Shown in pieces: positions 36,214-45,164 of a stretch of 64,000 bases of DNA. This DNA comes from Acanthopleuribacter pedis (lineage in GTDB: Bacteria; Acidobacteriota; Holophagae; Acanthopleuribacterales; Acanthopleuribacteraceae): NCBI RefSeq assembly GCF_017377855.1, contig NZ_JAFREP010000004.1:1-64000 (forward strand). The letters are read 5' to 3'. The position numbers and the translations under genes are program-made. The notes under the pieces were generated by a model. That model did no database searches and was not told where the DNA came from. It saw only the letters and a list, made by a program, of their open reading frames with translations. Each line of letters begins with the position of its first letter. Within the stretch, counting starts at the first letter, position 1.

Positions 36214-37253
36214 AACAGGCCCTCCGTTTCCGCGAAACCCAACATGATGTTGGCGTTTTGTAAGGCCTGCCCGGCGGCGCCTTTGATCAGGTTGTCCATC
36301 GCGGCACAAACGATCAAACCGTGGTCGTCGGCCTGGTGCAGAGAAATCACCACATGGTTGCTCCCAACGGCGTGGCGCAAACACACCTGTTCGCCGTCAT
36401 TGAGCACGTGCACAAAAGGCGCGGCATCGTAATGATCGCGGTAGCGTGCATGGCACTGCTGGAAGGTAACCCCCTGTTTAAGCGGCACATAGGTCGTGGT
36501 TAAAATGCCGCGATTGACCGGAATCAGGTGTGGGGTAAACACCACTTCCTGATCCAAAGAATGGCCGGCCATCGCGGTTAAGGTCTGGCGAATTTCAGGT
36601 AAGTGACGGTGTTTTTGGCCGGGATTGTAGGCCTTGGCGCTTTCGTTAACCTCGACATACAGGTTGGCAACCTTGGCCCCGCGGCCGGCGCCGCTAACGC
36701 CGCTCATGGCGTTGATCACCAGCGAACCGGAACGCATCAGATCGTCCCCGAACAACGGCCACAGGGAAAGCGCGGTACAGGTCGGGTAACAGCCGGGATT
36801 GGCGACCAAAGCAGCCTCGGCCACCGCGGCCCGGTTCCACTCGCTCAAACCGTAAACGGCCGAGTCGACCAACTCGGGATAACGGTGCGCGCAGCCGTAC
36901 CAACGCATGTAGGCATTGAGATCCTTCAAACGGTAATCGCCGCTCAGATCCACCACGGCCACGCCGGCGGCCCGCAAACGCGCGGCCTCTTCCATCGAAC
37001 AGCCAGGATCGCCACCATGGGGTAAACAGAGGAAAGCCAAGTCGATAGAAGCAAGATCCACCGCATCGGGTGCACACAATCGTCGTCGTTCCAAGGTCGG
37101 GAACACCTCGCTTAAGCACGAACCGGCCGCTTTGCGGCTGGTCGCGTGGGTGATCTCGATAAAGGGATGGTTCTTGATCAGTTGCATCAGTTCGAGCCCG
37201 CTGTAGCCGGTGGCACCGAATAAGGCGGCTCGCACGTTTTTCGGATGGTTCAT
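36210..37253 (-). CDS. argC: N-acetyl-gamma-glutamyl-phosphate reductase
   Basis: 347 residues. NADP-binding ALFGATGYSGLELMQLI at the N-terminus and the catalytic cysteine in VANPGCYPTCTAL. Also LCLPHG and DLSGDYRLKD are diagnostic. First gene of the arg operon. ATG at 37253 is preceded by AAGGATCC. Upstream lies an AT-rich region with phased CATAAA repeats. Confidence 0.95.
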   Translation of the reverse strand: MNHPKNVRAALFGATGYSGLELMQLIKNHPFIEITHATSRKAAGSCLSEVFPTLERRRLCAPDAVDLASIDLAFLCLPHGGDPGCSMEEAARLRAAGVAVVDLSGDYRLKDLNAYMRWYGCAHRYPELVDSAVYGLSEWNRAAVAEAALVANPGCYPTCTALSLWPLFGDDLMRSGSLVINAMSGVSGAGRGAKVANLYVEVNESAKAYNPGQKHRHLPEIRQTLTAMAGHSLDQEVVFTPHLIPVNRGILTTTYVPLKQGVTFQQCHARYRDHYDAAPFVHVLNDGEQVCLRHAVGSNHVVISLHQADDHGLIVCAAMDNLIKGAAGQALQNANIMLGFAETEGLL

Positions 37254-37433
37254 GAAGGGATCCTTCGCCTGGCTCGTCGCCCCCAGGCTAAGCGGCAAAC
37301 GCCGTTGGTCACTTGGAAGGCACGCCGGGAATGGGTACTCGATTGCTTAAAAATAAGCCGGCATCAAAAAAGCGCGCCTTGCAACAAACCGGCACGAGGC
37401 CGGGTTGGAATTGTGAAGTGTAGGTCTATCCCA

Positions 37434-37479
37434 CATAAAAATCAATATTATTCTCATAAATTTGCATAAAACACATAAA
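37434..37479. promoter_or_regulatory. Phased CATAAA repeats upstream of argC
   Basis: CATAAA occurs at 37434, 37455, 37465 and 37474, spacings 21, 10 and 9, i.e. roughly one or two helical turns. It lies about 180-225 bases upstream of the argC start in an AT-rich block, on the minus-strand side as TTTATG. Could be an operator or curved promoter DNA; no clear ArgR box was recognised. Confidence 0.4.
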
Positions 37480-37654
37480 TATCACCAAGAACGCACCCCA
37501 ATCTCACGTTGCTCACCGCCGATTTACCGAATTCCTTCATTCCGCTCACACGGCCGCACCCGCACCGACAAAAAACAACTGAGACACCGAAAATCGCGCT
37601 AGAATGGCAGCCGGATCTCGGATCCAGGTAACGGCAAAGGGGCGGTTTGCAACC

Positions 37655-38539
37655 ATGGCGGTTCTGCAGGATTTACAGGAATACCTCAAATACATGGAGG
37701 TGGTCGGCTTCGAGAGTTTGAGCCTCGACGAAAGCCCTTTTGCCGCCTTGCTCGCCGACCTGCAACAGCCCGCCGCCCGGGGCGCCGCCCATGCCCCGCC
37801 ACCCCGCCCGATTCACGCCGCACCACCCCCGCCAAACCCACTCGGGGAACGCAAACCGGCGGCGAAAGCCGCACCGGCCCCAGCACCCAAGGCCGCGGCC
37901 AACCTGATGTCGATCATGAACATGGTGCAAGGCCCGCTGCTGGAGAAAGAAGACAACCGTGCCAAAGCCGACGCCATTCAAGGGGCGGACAAGGTGGAAT
38001 GCCTGCGCAAGACCTACCAAGTCTTCCACGAATGTCAGGCTTGCGCGCTGGGCACGACCCGCACCCATTTTGTGTTTGGGGAAGGCAACCCCGACGCGGA
38101 TCTGATGTTCATTGGCGAAGGACCCGGTTTTGACGAGGACCGCACCGGCCGACCCTTTGTCGGTAAAGCGGGCCAACTGTTGGAACGGATCATCGACGCC
38201 ATGGGTTACCGGCGCGATACGGTGTTTATCGCCAACATTGTCAAATGCCGCCCACCCAACAACCGCAAACCGCTACCCGACGAGGTAGCCGCCTGCGCAC
38301 CGATCCTTGAGAAACAAATTGAATTCGTGAACCCCAAGGTCATCGTTGCACTGGGCGCCACGCCCTTTTCGTTTCTGAAGGGCGCCAACATGTCGATTAC
38401 CCGACATCGCGGTCAGTTCTTTAACTGGCGCGATTGGATGGTGATGCCCACCTTCCACCCCGCGTATATTTTGCGGAACCCGGTCGCCAAACGCGACGTT
38501 TGGGAAGATATGAAAAAAGTGATGGCCAAACTGAAGTAA
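37655..38539 (+). CDS. Uracil-DNA glycosylase, family 4
   Basis: 294 residues. Fe-S family 4 [68 protein letters not shown] (four cluster Cys total) and the catalytic-loop HPAYILRNP near the C-terminus. It removes uracil from DNA as the first step of base excision repair. The first 100 residues are an extra region: a short helix ([16 protein letters not shown]) and a Pro/Ala-rich linker, as in many members with an N-terminal extension. ATG at 37655; an earlier in-frame start is possible. Confidence 0.93.
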   Translation: MAVLQDLQEYLKYMEVVGFESLSLDESPFAALLADLQQPAARGAAHAPPPRPIHAAPPPPNPLGERKPAAKAAPAPAPKAAANLMSIMNMVQGPLLEKEDNRAKADAIQGADKVECLRKTYQVFHECQACALGTTRTHFVFGEGNPDADLMFIGEGPGFDEDRTGRPFVGKAGQLLERIIDAMGYRRDTVFIANIVKCRPPNNRKPLPDEVAACAPILEKQIEFVNPKVIVALGATPFSFLKGANMSITRHRGQFFNWRDWMVMPTFHPAYILRNPVAKRDVWEDMKKVMAKLK

Positions 38540-38562
38540 GCGCCCCTGATCGGAACCAAGCG

Positions 38563-39966
38563 ATGCTCACCCGCCTTTCCATAAAAGGTTTTAAGAACCT
38601 ACACCAAACCGAGGTGTTTTTCGGACCACTCACCTGCCTCAGCGGGTCGGCGGGCGCCGGAAAATCCAACCTGCTCGAAGCGATCCGCCTCCTTCAGTTA
38701 CTGGCGGGCGGTTCGCTCGACAGTGCCCTGACCCAAATCGCCCCGTTTGACACGGCGGAACGGGCCGCCCTCCTGCGTCACAAAAACAAGGCGGCCCGAC
38801 TGGAATTCGAGGCCGACGTGCTGATTGATCCCAACGGCGTGGACGAAACCGGACGCGACCTGCGCGCTACCGCCAACCACCTGCGCTACCAACTCCGCCT
38901 GAAATGGGTCGCCAAAAAAGACGAACCGGGACATTTCGAAATCGAAGAAGAACAGCTCAGCCCGGTGCCGCCGAACCGCCACGGCTACCAACTCCATTTT
39001 CCCCACGCCAACCACTGGCGTACCTCGCTGTTAACCGAACCCGTCGCCAAAGACACGCTTTTTATCCAAACCAGCCGCGAAAAAGCCGGCAAGGTCATCA
39101 GCCTGGTGCCCGACCGCGTCCCCGCCAAACCCATCGAGGTATTGGGCGAAGGCCTCAAAGCGACGGTACTTTCCAGTTGCCCCAGCGATTTCCCCACGGC
39201 CTGGCTGCTCGCACGGGAGATGCAAAGCTGGGTAGCCGGCCAACTTCCCGACAACGCCCCGAGCCGCGCCCAACTCGGACGCTGGGCGTCCCGCCGGGAC
39301 CAACAGGCCGCCAAAACACCGGGCGATTCAGGCGCACTCGGAAAACTCGCCGCCGGTCTCGACCCATTTTGCGAGGAAGGCCTTCGCTTTCACATCGACA
39401 CAGGGGGTCAGGTGGACATTGAGGCCAAAAGCGGATTGCGCTTGCCACCCGCCGCGCTTTCGAGCACGGGGCGACGCGCCTTAAACCTACTCACCACGCT
39501 CGCGGCCGAGGACGAACATCCCGTTTTGTGTTGGGACGATCTCGATCAGGCGTTCCCCGCCGATCAAGCCGAAAAGGTGCTGGACCTGTTGCGTGGATTC
39601 ATAACCCGGGTCGATGATTTTCACGACGAGACCAACCCACCTCGTCAAATCATTTTCACGGCCAACGACCCGGCCTGGCTATTCGGGTGCGGTCTCGATG
39701 AGTGGTTGCGGGTCGAAACGACCAGTCCCGGTAGCGCCCGCTTCGGTTTTCCCCGCGGGAGTTGGCGCGCGGCCGCCACGCCCGGCGCTAAGGGCTGGCC
39801 CACGAGCAAATGGGGCGAACCACCGGAACTCGCCGAAGAAACCGCCACCCCCACAACCCAAACAACGGGTCGGAAACCTGGAAAACCCAAACCCCCCGCC
39901 CATCCCATGCTCCCCTTCGGTGATGTCACCCCCGAGGAGGACTTGGTTCCCGAAACGACGGGTTAA
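38563..39966 (+). CDS. AAA/RecF-like ATPase, unknown role
   Basis: 467 residues. N-terminal LTRLSIKGFKNLHQTEVFFGPLTCLSGSAGAGKSNLLEAIRLL is the SMC/RecF/OLD-like start with Walker A GSAGAGKSN. The C-terminal half has GRRALNLLTTLAAEDEHPVLCWDDLDQAF, where the expected acidic Walker B Glu is Asp-Asp. The tail is Pro/Thr-rich. No TOPRIM or nuclease domain is visible, unlike OLD. It starts 23 bases after the UDG stop on the same strand, so is probably co-transcribed and may act in DNA repair. GGAACC precedes ATG at 38563. Confidence 0.75.
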   Translation: MLTRLSIKGFKNLHQTEVFFGPLTCLSGSAGAGKSNLLEAIRLLQLLAGGSLDSALTQIAPFDTAERAALLRHKNKAARLEFEADVLIDPNGVDETGRDLRATANHLRYQLRLKWVAKKDEPGHFEIEEEQLSPVPPNRHGYQLHFPHANHWRTSLLTEPVAKDTLFIQTSREKAGKVISLVPDRVPAKPIEVLGEGLKATVLSSCPSDFPTAWLLAREMQSWVAGQLPDNAPSRAQLGRWASRRDQQAAKTPGDSGALGKLAAGLDPFCEEGLRFHIDTGGQVDIEAKSGLRLPPAALSSTGRRALNLLTTLAAEDEHPVLCWDDLDQAFPADQAEKVLDLLRGFITRVDDFHDETNPPRQIIFTANDPAWLFGCGLDEWLRVETTSPGSARFGFPRGSWRAAATPGAKGWPTSKWGEPPELAEETATPTTQTTGRKPGKPKPPAHPMLPFGDVTPEEDLVPETTG

Positions 39967-40240
39967 ATGCCGGCAAAACGGCACCGACCTATAAATCAGC
40001 CGCACGCTTGTGAATTCCCTCTTCAAAAAAGCATGGTTATCCGAAATTCCATCTCAAAACATGAGTATATTTAGAATAATTACCCTAAAAGGCTGTGTCT
40101 AAAAAACCGAAGCAAACGAGGAACCGCCACCACAACTTGACGCGATGCGACAAAGATAACGGGTCAATTCCATCCATTTCTTGCGTCGGAACCCTTGCTG
40201 TACGAGAATGGATCATTCAAAAACAGGAGGACGGCGAGCC

Positions 40241-41107
40241 ATGCTGGGTGGATTCAAGGTTCGAAAGTGCGTCGTTCTTGCGGATCCGCGCGATCCAGTC
40301 AAAGCACGCGTCATCCAAAAGGCAATGGAAGAGATCACTCCGGCCATGGAACGCCACGGGATTGAGGTCGAATCCATGATCGGTTACGCGGTCGAGTTCA
40401 TTCGTCCGTCGGAAGATACCGATTTGTTCCTCGTCTTGGGTGGCGACGGGACCATGATCCATTTCGCCGCCCGTCTTAGCAACTGGGACATTCCTTTTTA
40501 CGGGCTCAACTACGGCAACGTCGGTTTTATGATGAACGGCACCCGCGGTGATTTGGAGCGCCACGCCCGCAATATTGCCGAGGGCACCTTTATCATGTGG
40601 GAATTCCCCGTGTTGCACGTCCGCTCCCTCGACTTGCACGGCACCATTCACGAGGGTTTCGGCCTCAACGACATTTACTTGCAACGCATGACCCCGCAAT
40701 CCTGCAAGGTCAACATCACCATCGCATCCGACAGTTTGAACATTAACCCGGTTCTTTGCGACGGTGTGATTGTTTCCACCCCACTTGGTTCCACCGCCTA
40801 CAGCTTCAACGTAACCGGCATGATTGCGGCCATCCACGCGCCGGTCATTTCACTTACCCCGGTGGCCGCCTCGCGCACCTGTCCCATCAGCAGCATGGTC
40901 CTGCCGGAAGACACCTTCATCAAGTTCGATATCCTTGAACCGGAGAAAAGGAGGGTCCAAGTGGTGACAGACGGACAAAGCCACGGCGGTTTAATCGAAG
41001 CAGAGGTCAGGGTATCGAAGCACCGTGTCCGTTTGTGCTTCGAAAAAGAGTACAGTGACAACCTCCCGATCCGCTTCATTAACAAGGCATGCGTCAGCCC
41101 ACGCTAG
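40241..41107 (+). CDS. nadK: NAD kinase
   Basis: 288 residues. ATP-NAD kinase producing NADP+. The GGDGTMIHFAA motif, the GLNYGNVGFMMNG segment and the conserved DGVIVSTPLGSTAYSFNVTGM are all present, with VVTDGQ in the C-terminal all-beta domain. ATG at 40241 has AGGAGG upstream. Confidence 0.95.
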   Translation: MLGGFKVRKCVVLADPRDPVKARVIQKAMEEITPAMERHGIEVESMIGYAVEFIRPSEDTDLFLVLGGDGTMIHFAARLSNWDIPFYGLNYGNVGFMMNGTRGDLERHARNIAEGTFIMWEFPVLHVRSLDLHGTIHEGFGLNDIYLQRMTPQSCKVNITIASDSLNINPVLCDGVIVSTPLGSTAYSFNVTGMIAAIHAPVISLTPVAASRTCPISSMVLPEDTFIKFDILEPEKRRVQVVTDGQSHGGLIEAEVRVSKHRVRLCFEKEYSDNLPIRFINKACVSPR

Positions 41108-41411
41108 CTAGCGAACGGAAAAGTTTTTTCAGCTTTATCCCCCCGGCTATGCACAGAGGTCGAGCAGGTACCGAAGCGAGGCCCTGTTAAGCCAGGTACC
41201 AGGCGGGGTGCTTTGTATTCGTGGATGACAGGTATTTCGCGGTGGCATCGGTAAATTGATGACGACCCCTCAGCCTTAGGCTTAGGATCAATATCAGGCG
41301 TAACTTTCTTATTCACGGTTAATTACTCGATGCGCCTACATACCTGATCCCAGAAAATACCTGCATCTCCGATCAGGAACCCAACACCGAATAAGTGACC
41401 TTGCAACCTCT
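41108..41411. other. Intergenic, no feature seen
   Basis: 304 bases between nadK and the duplicated-domain protein. I see no supported gene or structured RNA. Confidence 0.35.
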
Positions 41412-42134
41412 ATGACCAAAAAAGAACCAACCGACGAGACACCAAAGAACACCAAACCATCCGACGAGACACCAGAGAACGCCGAACCATCCGACGAAAC
41501 CGCGAAGAACCCTGTCGGCTTTTCAAGAAACGAACGCGCCGTTAGTGCGGCCGGCTGGACCAATGATTTTAGCTCCAAGCAGATCGGCCCAAGCGCAACG
41601 CCGCGCCGCAAAAAAACCGTGATCCGCAAACGGCATGCCCCTCCGAGCCGGGACGGGATCACCCTCCAAACCATTCCCCCCGAGCAGGGCATGGGCGATT
41701 TGCTCCAGCGCGACGGCTTGTTCCTTTTGGACGAGGTCCTCACCCGTTTGCCGCTGGTCAGCTTCAAATTGAAGCGCAAGGTCCACGAGCATCAGGATGC
41801 ATGGCAGCGCATCGGGGTGACCTGCCGGGACGGGGTGTGGCTGGTTAACATGCGGGTATTCCGACAGTGGTACCTGGGCCAAGCGGCGGTGCATCCTCGT
41901 TTCGTGGAACGCCATTGGGACGCCAACCAGCTTTTGCGCCAAAAAGGTTGTTTCTTCCTCATCGAAGTATCCGAAAAGATTCCCTTTACCTCCGGCCAGG
42001 TGCGGCACCAAGCAAGAAAGTGCGCCGACTCGAGAACGGAAATAGGCGTTTGGAAAGAGCCCTCGCTGGGTTTTTACATGGTGGAAATGACGGCGTTCGC
42101 ACGCTGGATTCGGGAAATCTGGCTCGATAACTAG
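41412..42134 (+). CDS. Unknown protein with duplicated 65-residue domain
   Basis: 240 residues. N-terminus has a TPEN-type 10-residue repeat (PSDETPENAE, about three copies). Two tandem copies of one domain follow: GDLLQRDGLFLLDEVLTRLPLVS...IGV...GVWLVNMRVFRQWYLG (about 95-160) and NQLLRQKGCFFLIEVSEKIPFTS...IGVWK...GFYMVEMTAFARWIRE (about 173-238). The shared pattern L-L-x-x-x-G-x-F-x-L-x-E-V, then S-x4-[RK]-x-[RK]-x5-D, then I-G-V and a final aromatic strand-helix suggests a small DNA-binding (winged-helix or MerR-like) unit, but no family was recognised. The stop TAG shares its last two bases with the left ITR of the repeat at 42133. Confidence 0.7.
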   Translation: MTKKEPTDETPKNTKPSDETPENAEPSDETAKNPVGFSRNERAVSAAGWTNDFSSKQIGPSATPRRKKTVIRKRHAPPSRDGITLQTIPPEQGMGDLLQRDGLFLLDEVLTRLPLVSFKLKRKVHEHQDAWQRIGVTCRDGVWLVNMRVFRQWYLGQAAVHPRFVERHWDANQLLRQKGCFFLIEVSEKIPFTSGQVRHQARKCADSRTEIGVWKEPSLGFYMVEMTAFARWIREIWLDN

Positions 42135-42335
42135 CCCGCATTTCTCACAAGGAATTCTGCTACGGGGCAACCCATGCGATTACGAGGGGGCGGCCTTCCG
42201 CATTACTCGGTCGAGCCGCCTCCGCCTCAGCTGCGACGCCGAAAGGTCGGCCCCCTGTGCCGTATCTCGGTCGTAATCTTCGTACTCACAAGGCTTTCAG
42301 CTTCTCGCGACGAATCCTCGTGAGAAATGCGGGCT
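42133..42335. repeat. MITE-like element with perfect 15-bp ITRs, long copy
   Basis: AGCCCGCATTTCTCA (42133-42147) is perfectly inverted at 42321-42335. The interior is 173 bp, with CTCGGTCGAGCCGCC and the TACGGGGCAACCC block shared with 33464-33609. A solitary end-like sequence also occurs at 47534-47545 and at about 241-254. Confidence 0.93.
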
Positions 42336-42476
42336 AACCCGCATTGCATGCAAGGTTTCGCCCAGACGCTCAAAGCCGGTGAAGCCAAGCGCCGCAAGAT
42401 TGTGTCAGACCAAGGATGTTAACGACTCTGACAAAAGATGATAGGTTATAGACACACACCCGGCGGGAGGGTTGGT

Positions 42477-43223
42477 TTGAAGCAAACCATGCAACGCAAA
42501 TGGATGGGTTGGTTAATGTGCTGCTTGGTGCTGGGCGCCATGCTGAGCTGTGGCGGTCGCAAGGACGTCAACCGCCGCGGCGAAATTAAGCTACGCGGTG
42601 AACGGCCCGTTTCCATGCGGGGCAAACGCGAGGGCGACTTGCTGCAAAAAGGCATTGCCTCCTGGTACGGTCGAAAGTACCACGGCCGCAAAACCAGTAA
42701 CGGCGAGCGGTACAACATGCACGACCTCACCGCCGCCCATAAAACCATTCCCTTCGGCACCCTGGTCGAGGTGGTTAATCGCGACAACGGCCGCCGTGTC
42801 TTGGTCCGCATCAACGACCGCGGTCCCTTTGTGCGCGGTCGCATCATCGACCTCTCCAAGGGCGCCGCCAAGGAAATCGGCCTGATCGGCACCGGTACCG
42901 CCCAGGTGGCCCTGTATCTGGCCAACGACGATTTTAAGGGTTGGACCAAAAAACGCGACCGACGCCAAACCAAACCTATTCCGGTTAACCAAGGGTTTTG
43001 GTCGCTCCAGGTCGGCAGCTTCCAAGAGCGCGGACGTGCGATGGCAATGCGAGAACGCCTCGCTTTCCACAACTTACCTGTCTTTATCAGCGAAACCGAC
43101 GACGGCTTCCAGCGCGTTCGCATCGGCCAATTCACCAGCCGCGATGACGCGCTGCGCCACGTCGCCCAAATCGAAGACAGCGACATCCAACCCTGGGTCG
43201 TCTTCGTCGAAGCCGACCATTAA
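42477..43223 (+). CDS. rlpA: RlpA-like septal lipoprotein with SPOR domain
   Basis: 248 residues. Lipobox AMLSC in the signal peptide, then a double-psi beta-barrel: GIASWYGRKYHGRKTSNGERYN, the DLTAAHKTIPFGTLVEVVN and RINDRGPFVRGRIIDLSKGAA segments, and a C-terminal SPOR domain (WSLQVGSFQERGRAMAMRERL...). RlpA is a lytic transglycosylase acting on peptidoglycan at division sites. I prefer TTG at 42477 because GGGAGG is 6 bases upstream; an ATG at 42489 gives a similar product but is too far. Confidence 0.93.
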   Translation: MKQTMQRKWMGWLMCCLVLGAMLSCGGRKDVNRRGEIKLRGERPVSMRGKREGDLLQKGIASWYGRKYHGRKTSNGERYNMHDLTAAHKTIPFGTLVEVVNRDNGRRVLVRINDRGPFVRGRIIDLSKGAAKEIGLIGTGTAQVALYLANDDFKGWTKKRDRRQTKPIPVNQGFWSLQVGSFQERGRAMAMRERLAFHNLPVFISETDDGFQRVRIGQFTSRDDALRHVAQIEDSDIQPWVVFVEADH

Positions 43224-43491
43224 CCATACCTTGGTTCATGATTTTAAAAGCCGTTTTCCTCTCTGCCTGAACCCCGGGATTTCCAGAACCGGGCCAATTC
43301 ATGTCTCTCACTGCTGGACGGCGCAAGAAACGCCCCAGCTCAGGATTCCAACCAAGTAAAAACATAACCATGGTTATGGTTCATCCTTACAGCATTAACT
43401 TCGGCAACACCGGGACTTTTCTCAGCCACATAGGTTTTTGATGCTAAAATGACGGCTATCACCTCGAATTTACAACTTTTGGAAGCACGCC

Positions 43492-44715
43492 ATGATGATC
43501 CTGGTTGCCGAAGATGATCGTGTATCCTGCGGTATTTTGGAACGTTACGTTCTGAAATGGGGTTTCGCGTGCGTCACCGCCGTGGACGGCGAAAAAGCCT
43601 GGCAGGCCATCCAGGAAAACCCCGATATCGCCCTCGCCATCATCGACTGGCACATGCCCGGGCTCACCGGCATTGAACTCTGTAAAAAAATCCGCATTGA
43701 AATGAGCGAGAGCCCCCTGCACCTGATTCTCCTCACCGGACGCAAAGAGAAAAAAGACGTGCTCACCGCCTTTGCCGCCGGCGTCGATGATTTCATCACC
43801 AAACCCTTCGACCCACTCGAATTACACAGTCGCATCAAAGTCGGTCAACGCCTGGTGGAATCCAACCGCAAGCTCATCCATCAAAACCGGCAATTGGCAG
43901 AATTCGCCAAGGAAATGGAATCCCTCGCGGAGGAACGGGCCCGAATGCTGATTCACTCGGACCGCCTGGCCACCCTGGGTGTGCTCGCCGCCGGCATCGC
44001 CCACGAAATTAACAACCCCACCACCTTCATCTCCGGCAACGCCCAAACCCTGGAACGCTGCATCCCTACCATCGAAAAAGGTCTGCGCCACCTGCTGGAA
44101 AGCGAACCCGACAAAGCGCGCCGCATCAACCTCATCCTCGAGGATTTTCCCAAGATGACCCAGGGGATTCGCAATGGCGTAAAACGTATCTCTTCCATCG
44201 TCAACCACCTAAAATCGTTCTCTCGCAAAAGCGACACGCGCGATTTGGTTCCGGTCGACCTTCATCAATCACTGGAAAACGCGCTGCTCCTATGCAACAA
44301 CCGGCTCAAACATAAATTTGAGGTGGTTCGTGACTTCGACATGGCCGTTTCCACCGTCAACGGCGACGCGCAACGGCTCGAACAGGTTTTTGTGAATTTG
44401 ATTGTCAACGCCACCGACGCCATGGTCGATACGCCCACCAAACAACTGCGCATCGTCACCCAGCTGGAAAACGACCGCATCCGCATTCACTTCATCGACA
44501 CGGGCACCGGCGTCCCGGAAGAAAAAATCGATCAGATCTTTCAGCCCTTTTACACGACCAAAGATCCCGGTAAAGGCACCGGCCTCGGTTTGGCGGTCAG
44601 CGACGGCATCATCACGGAGCACAATGGTGCGCTCACGGTGCGTAACATCGACGGGGGCGGGGCCTGTTTCTCCATCGTCCTGCCCAACCCCGCCAAACCC
44701 CCAACGCTTGGATAA
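43492..44715 (+). CDS. Hybrid sensor kinase: REC then HisKA/HATPase
   Basis: 407 residues, no membrane segment. An N-terminal receiver domain has the phosphoacceptor D52 (IIDWHMPG) and K104 (TKPFDP). The HisKA motif is AAGIAHEINNPTTFISGN, His171; the HATPase shows NLIVNATDAM, DTGTGVPEE and GTGLGLAVS. It is a cytoplasmic kinase that could receive phosphate from a partner and pass it on. First gene of a three-gene signalling cluster. Confidence 0.92.
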   Translation: MMILVAEDDRVSCGILERYVLKWGFACVTAVDGEKAWQAIQENPDIALAIIDWHMPGLTGIELCKKIRIEMSESPLHLILLTGRKEKKDVLTAFAAGVDDFITKPFDPLELHSRIKVGQRLVESNRKLIHQNRQLAEFAKEMESLAEERARMLIHSDRLATLGVLAAGIAHEINNPTTFISGNAQTLERCIPTIEKGLRHLLESEPDKARRINLILEDFPKMTQGIRNGVKRISSIVNHLKSFSRKSDTRDLVPVDLHQSLENALLLCNNRLKHKFEVVRDFDMAVSTVNGDAQRLEQVFVNLIVNATDAMVDTPTKQLRIVTQLENDRIRIHFIDTGTGVPEEKIDQIFQPFYTTKDPGKGTGLGLAVSDGIITEHNGALTVRNIDGGGACFSIVLPNPAKPPTLG

Positions 44716-44733
44716 ATCGAAGGAGCAACGCCT

Positions 44734-45153
44734 ATGAGCCTCAATCTATTGATTGTCGATGACGAAGCCGAAATCCGCAATCTCTTGGCACGCCACTTTA
44801 CCTTGCTGGATTACACCGTGGCCACGGCGGAAAACGGAAAAGCAGCGGTTGAGATTTTGGAGAACAGCCGCATCGACGCGGTCATCACCGACATCCTCAT
44901 GCCCGAAATGGACGGTATCGGTTTGCTGGGTTATTTGCGCGACCAACTACCCATGGTCCGCACCATTGTCATCACGGGTTACATCACCCTCGACAACGCG
45001 CTCGCCTGCATGCGCCTGCGCGCGGAAGCATTTGTATTTAAGCCAATAGAAGATTTGACCGAATTAGAAGAAGCAATCGGACAAATCGAAAAGCGACTCA
45101 AGACTTGGCAACGGAAGCTGCGTGAACTTCGCGGTATGCGACCCGAGGCGTAA
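44734..45153 (+). CDS. Response regulator, receiver domain only
   Basis: 139 residues. REC domain with acidic triad start LLIVDDEAE, D53 (ITDILMPEMDG), and K105 (FKPIED). The last 25 residues form a helix with no output domain. It sits 18 bases from the upstream kinase and 11 from the downstream CheA-like gene, suggesting a phosphate shuttle between them. Confidence 0.92.
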   Translation: MSLNLLIVDDEAEIRNLLARHFTLLDYTVATAENGKAAVEILENSRIDAVITDILMPEMDGIGLLGYLRDQLPMVRTIVITGYITLDNALACMRLRAEAFVFKPIEDLTELEEAIGQIEKRLKTWQRKLRELRGMRPEA

Positions 45154-45164
45154 GCGGGGATACG

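Noticed and set aside
37254..37654. ArgR box upstream of the arg operon
   Set aside because: The AT-rich block has CATAAA direct repeats but no convincing ARG-box palindrome.
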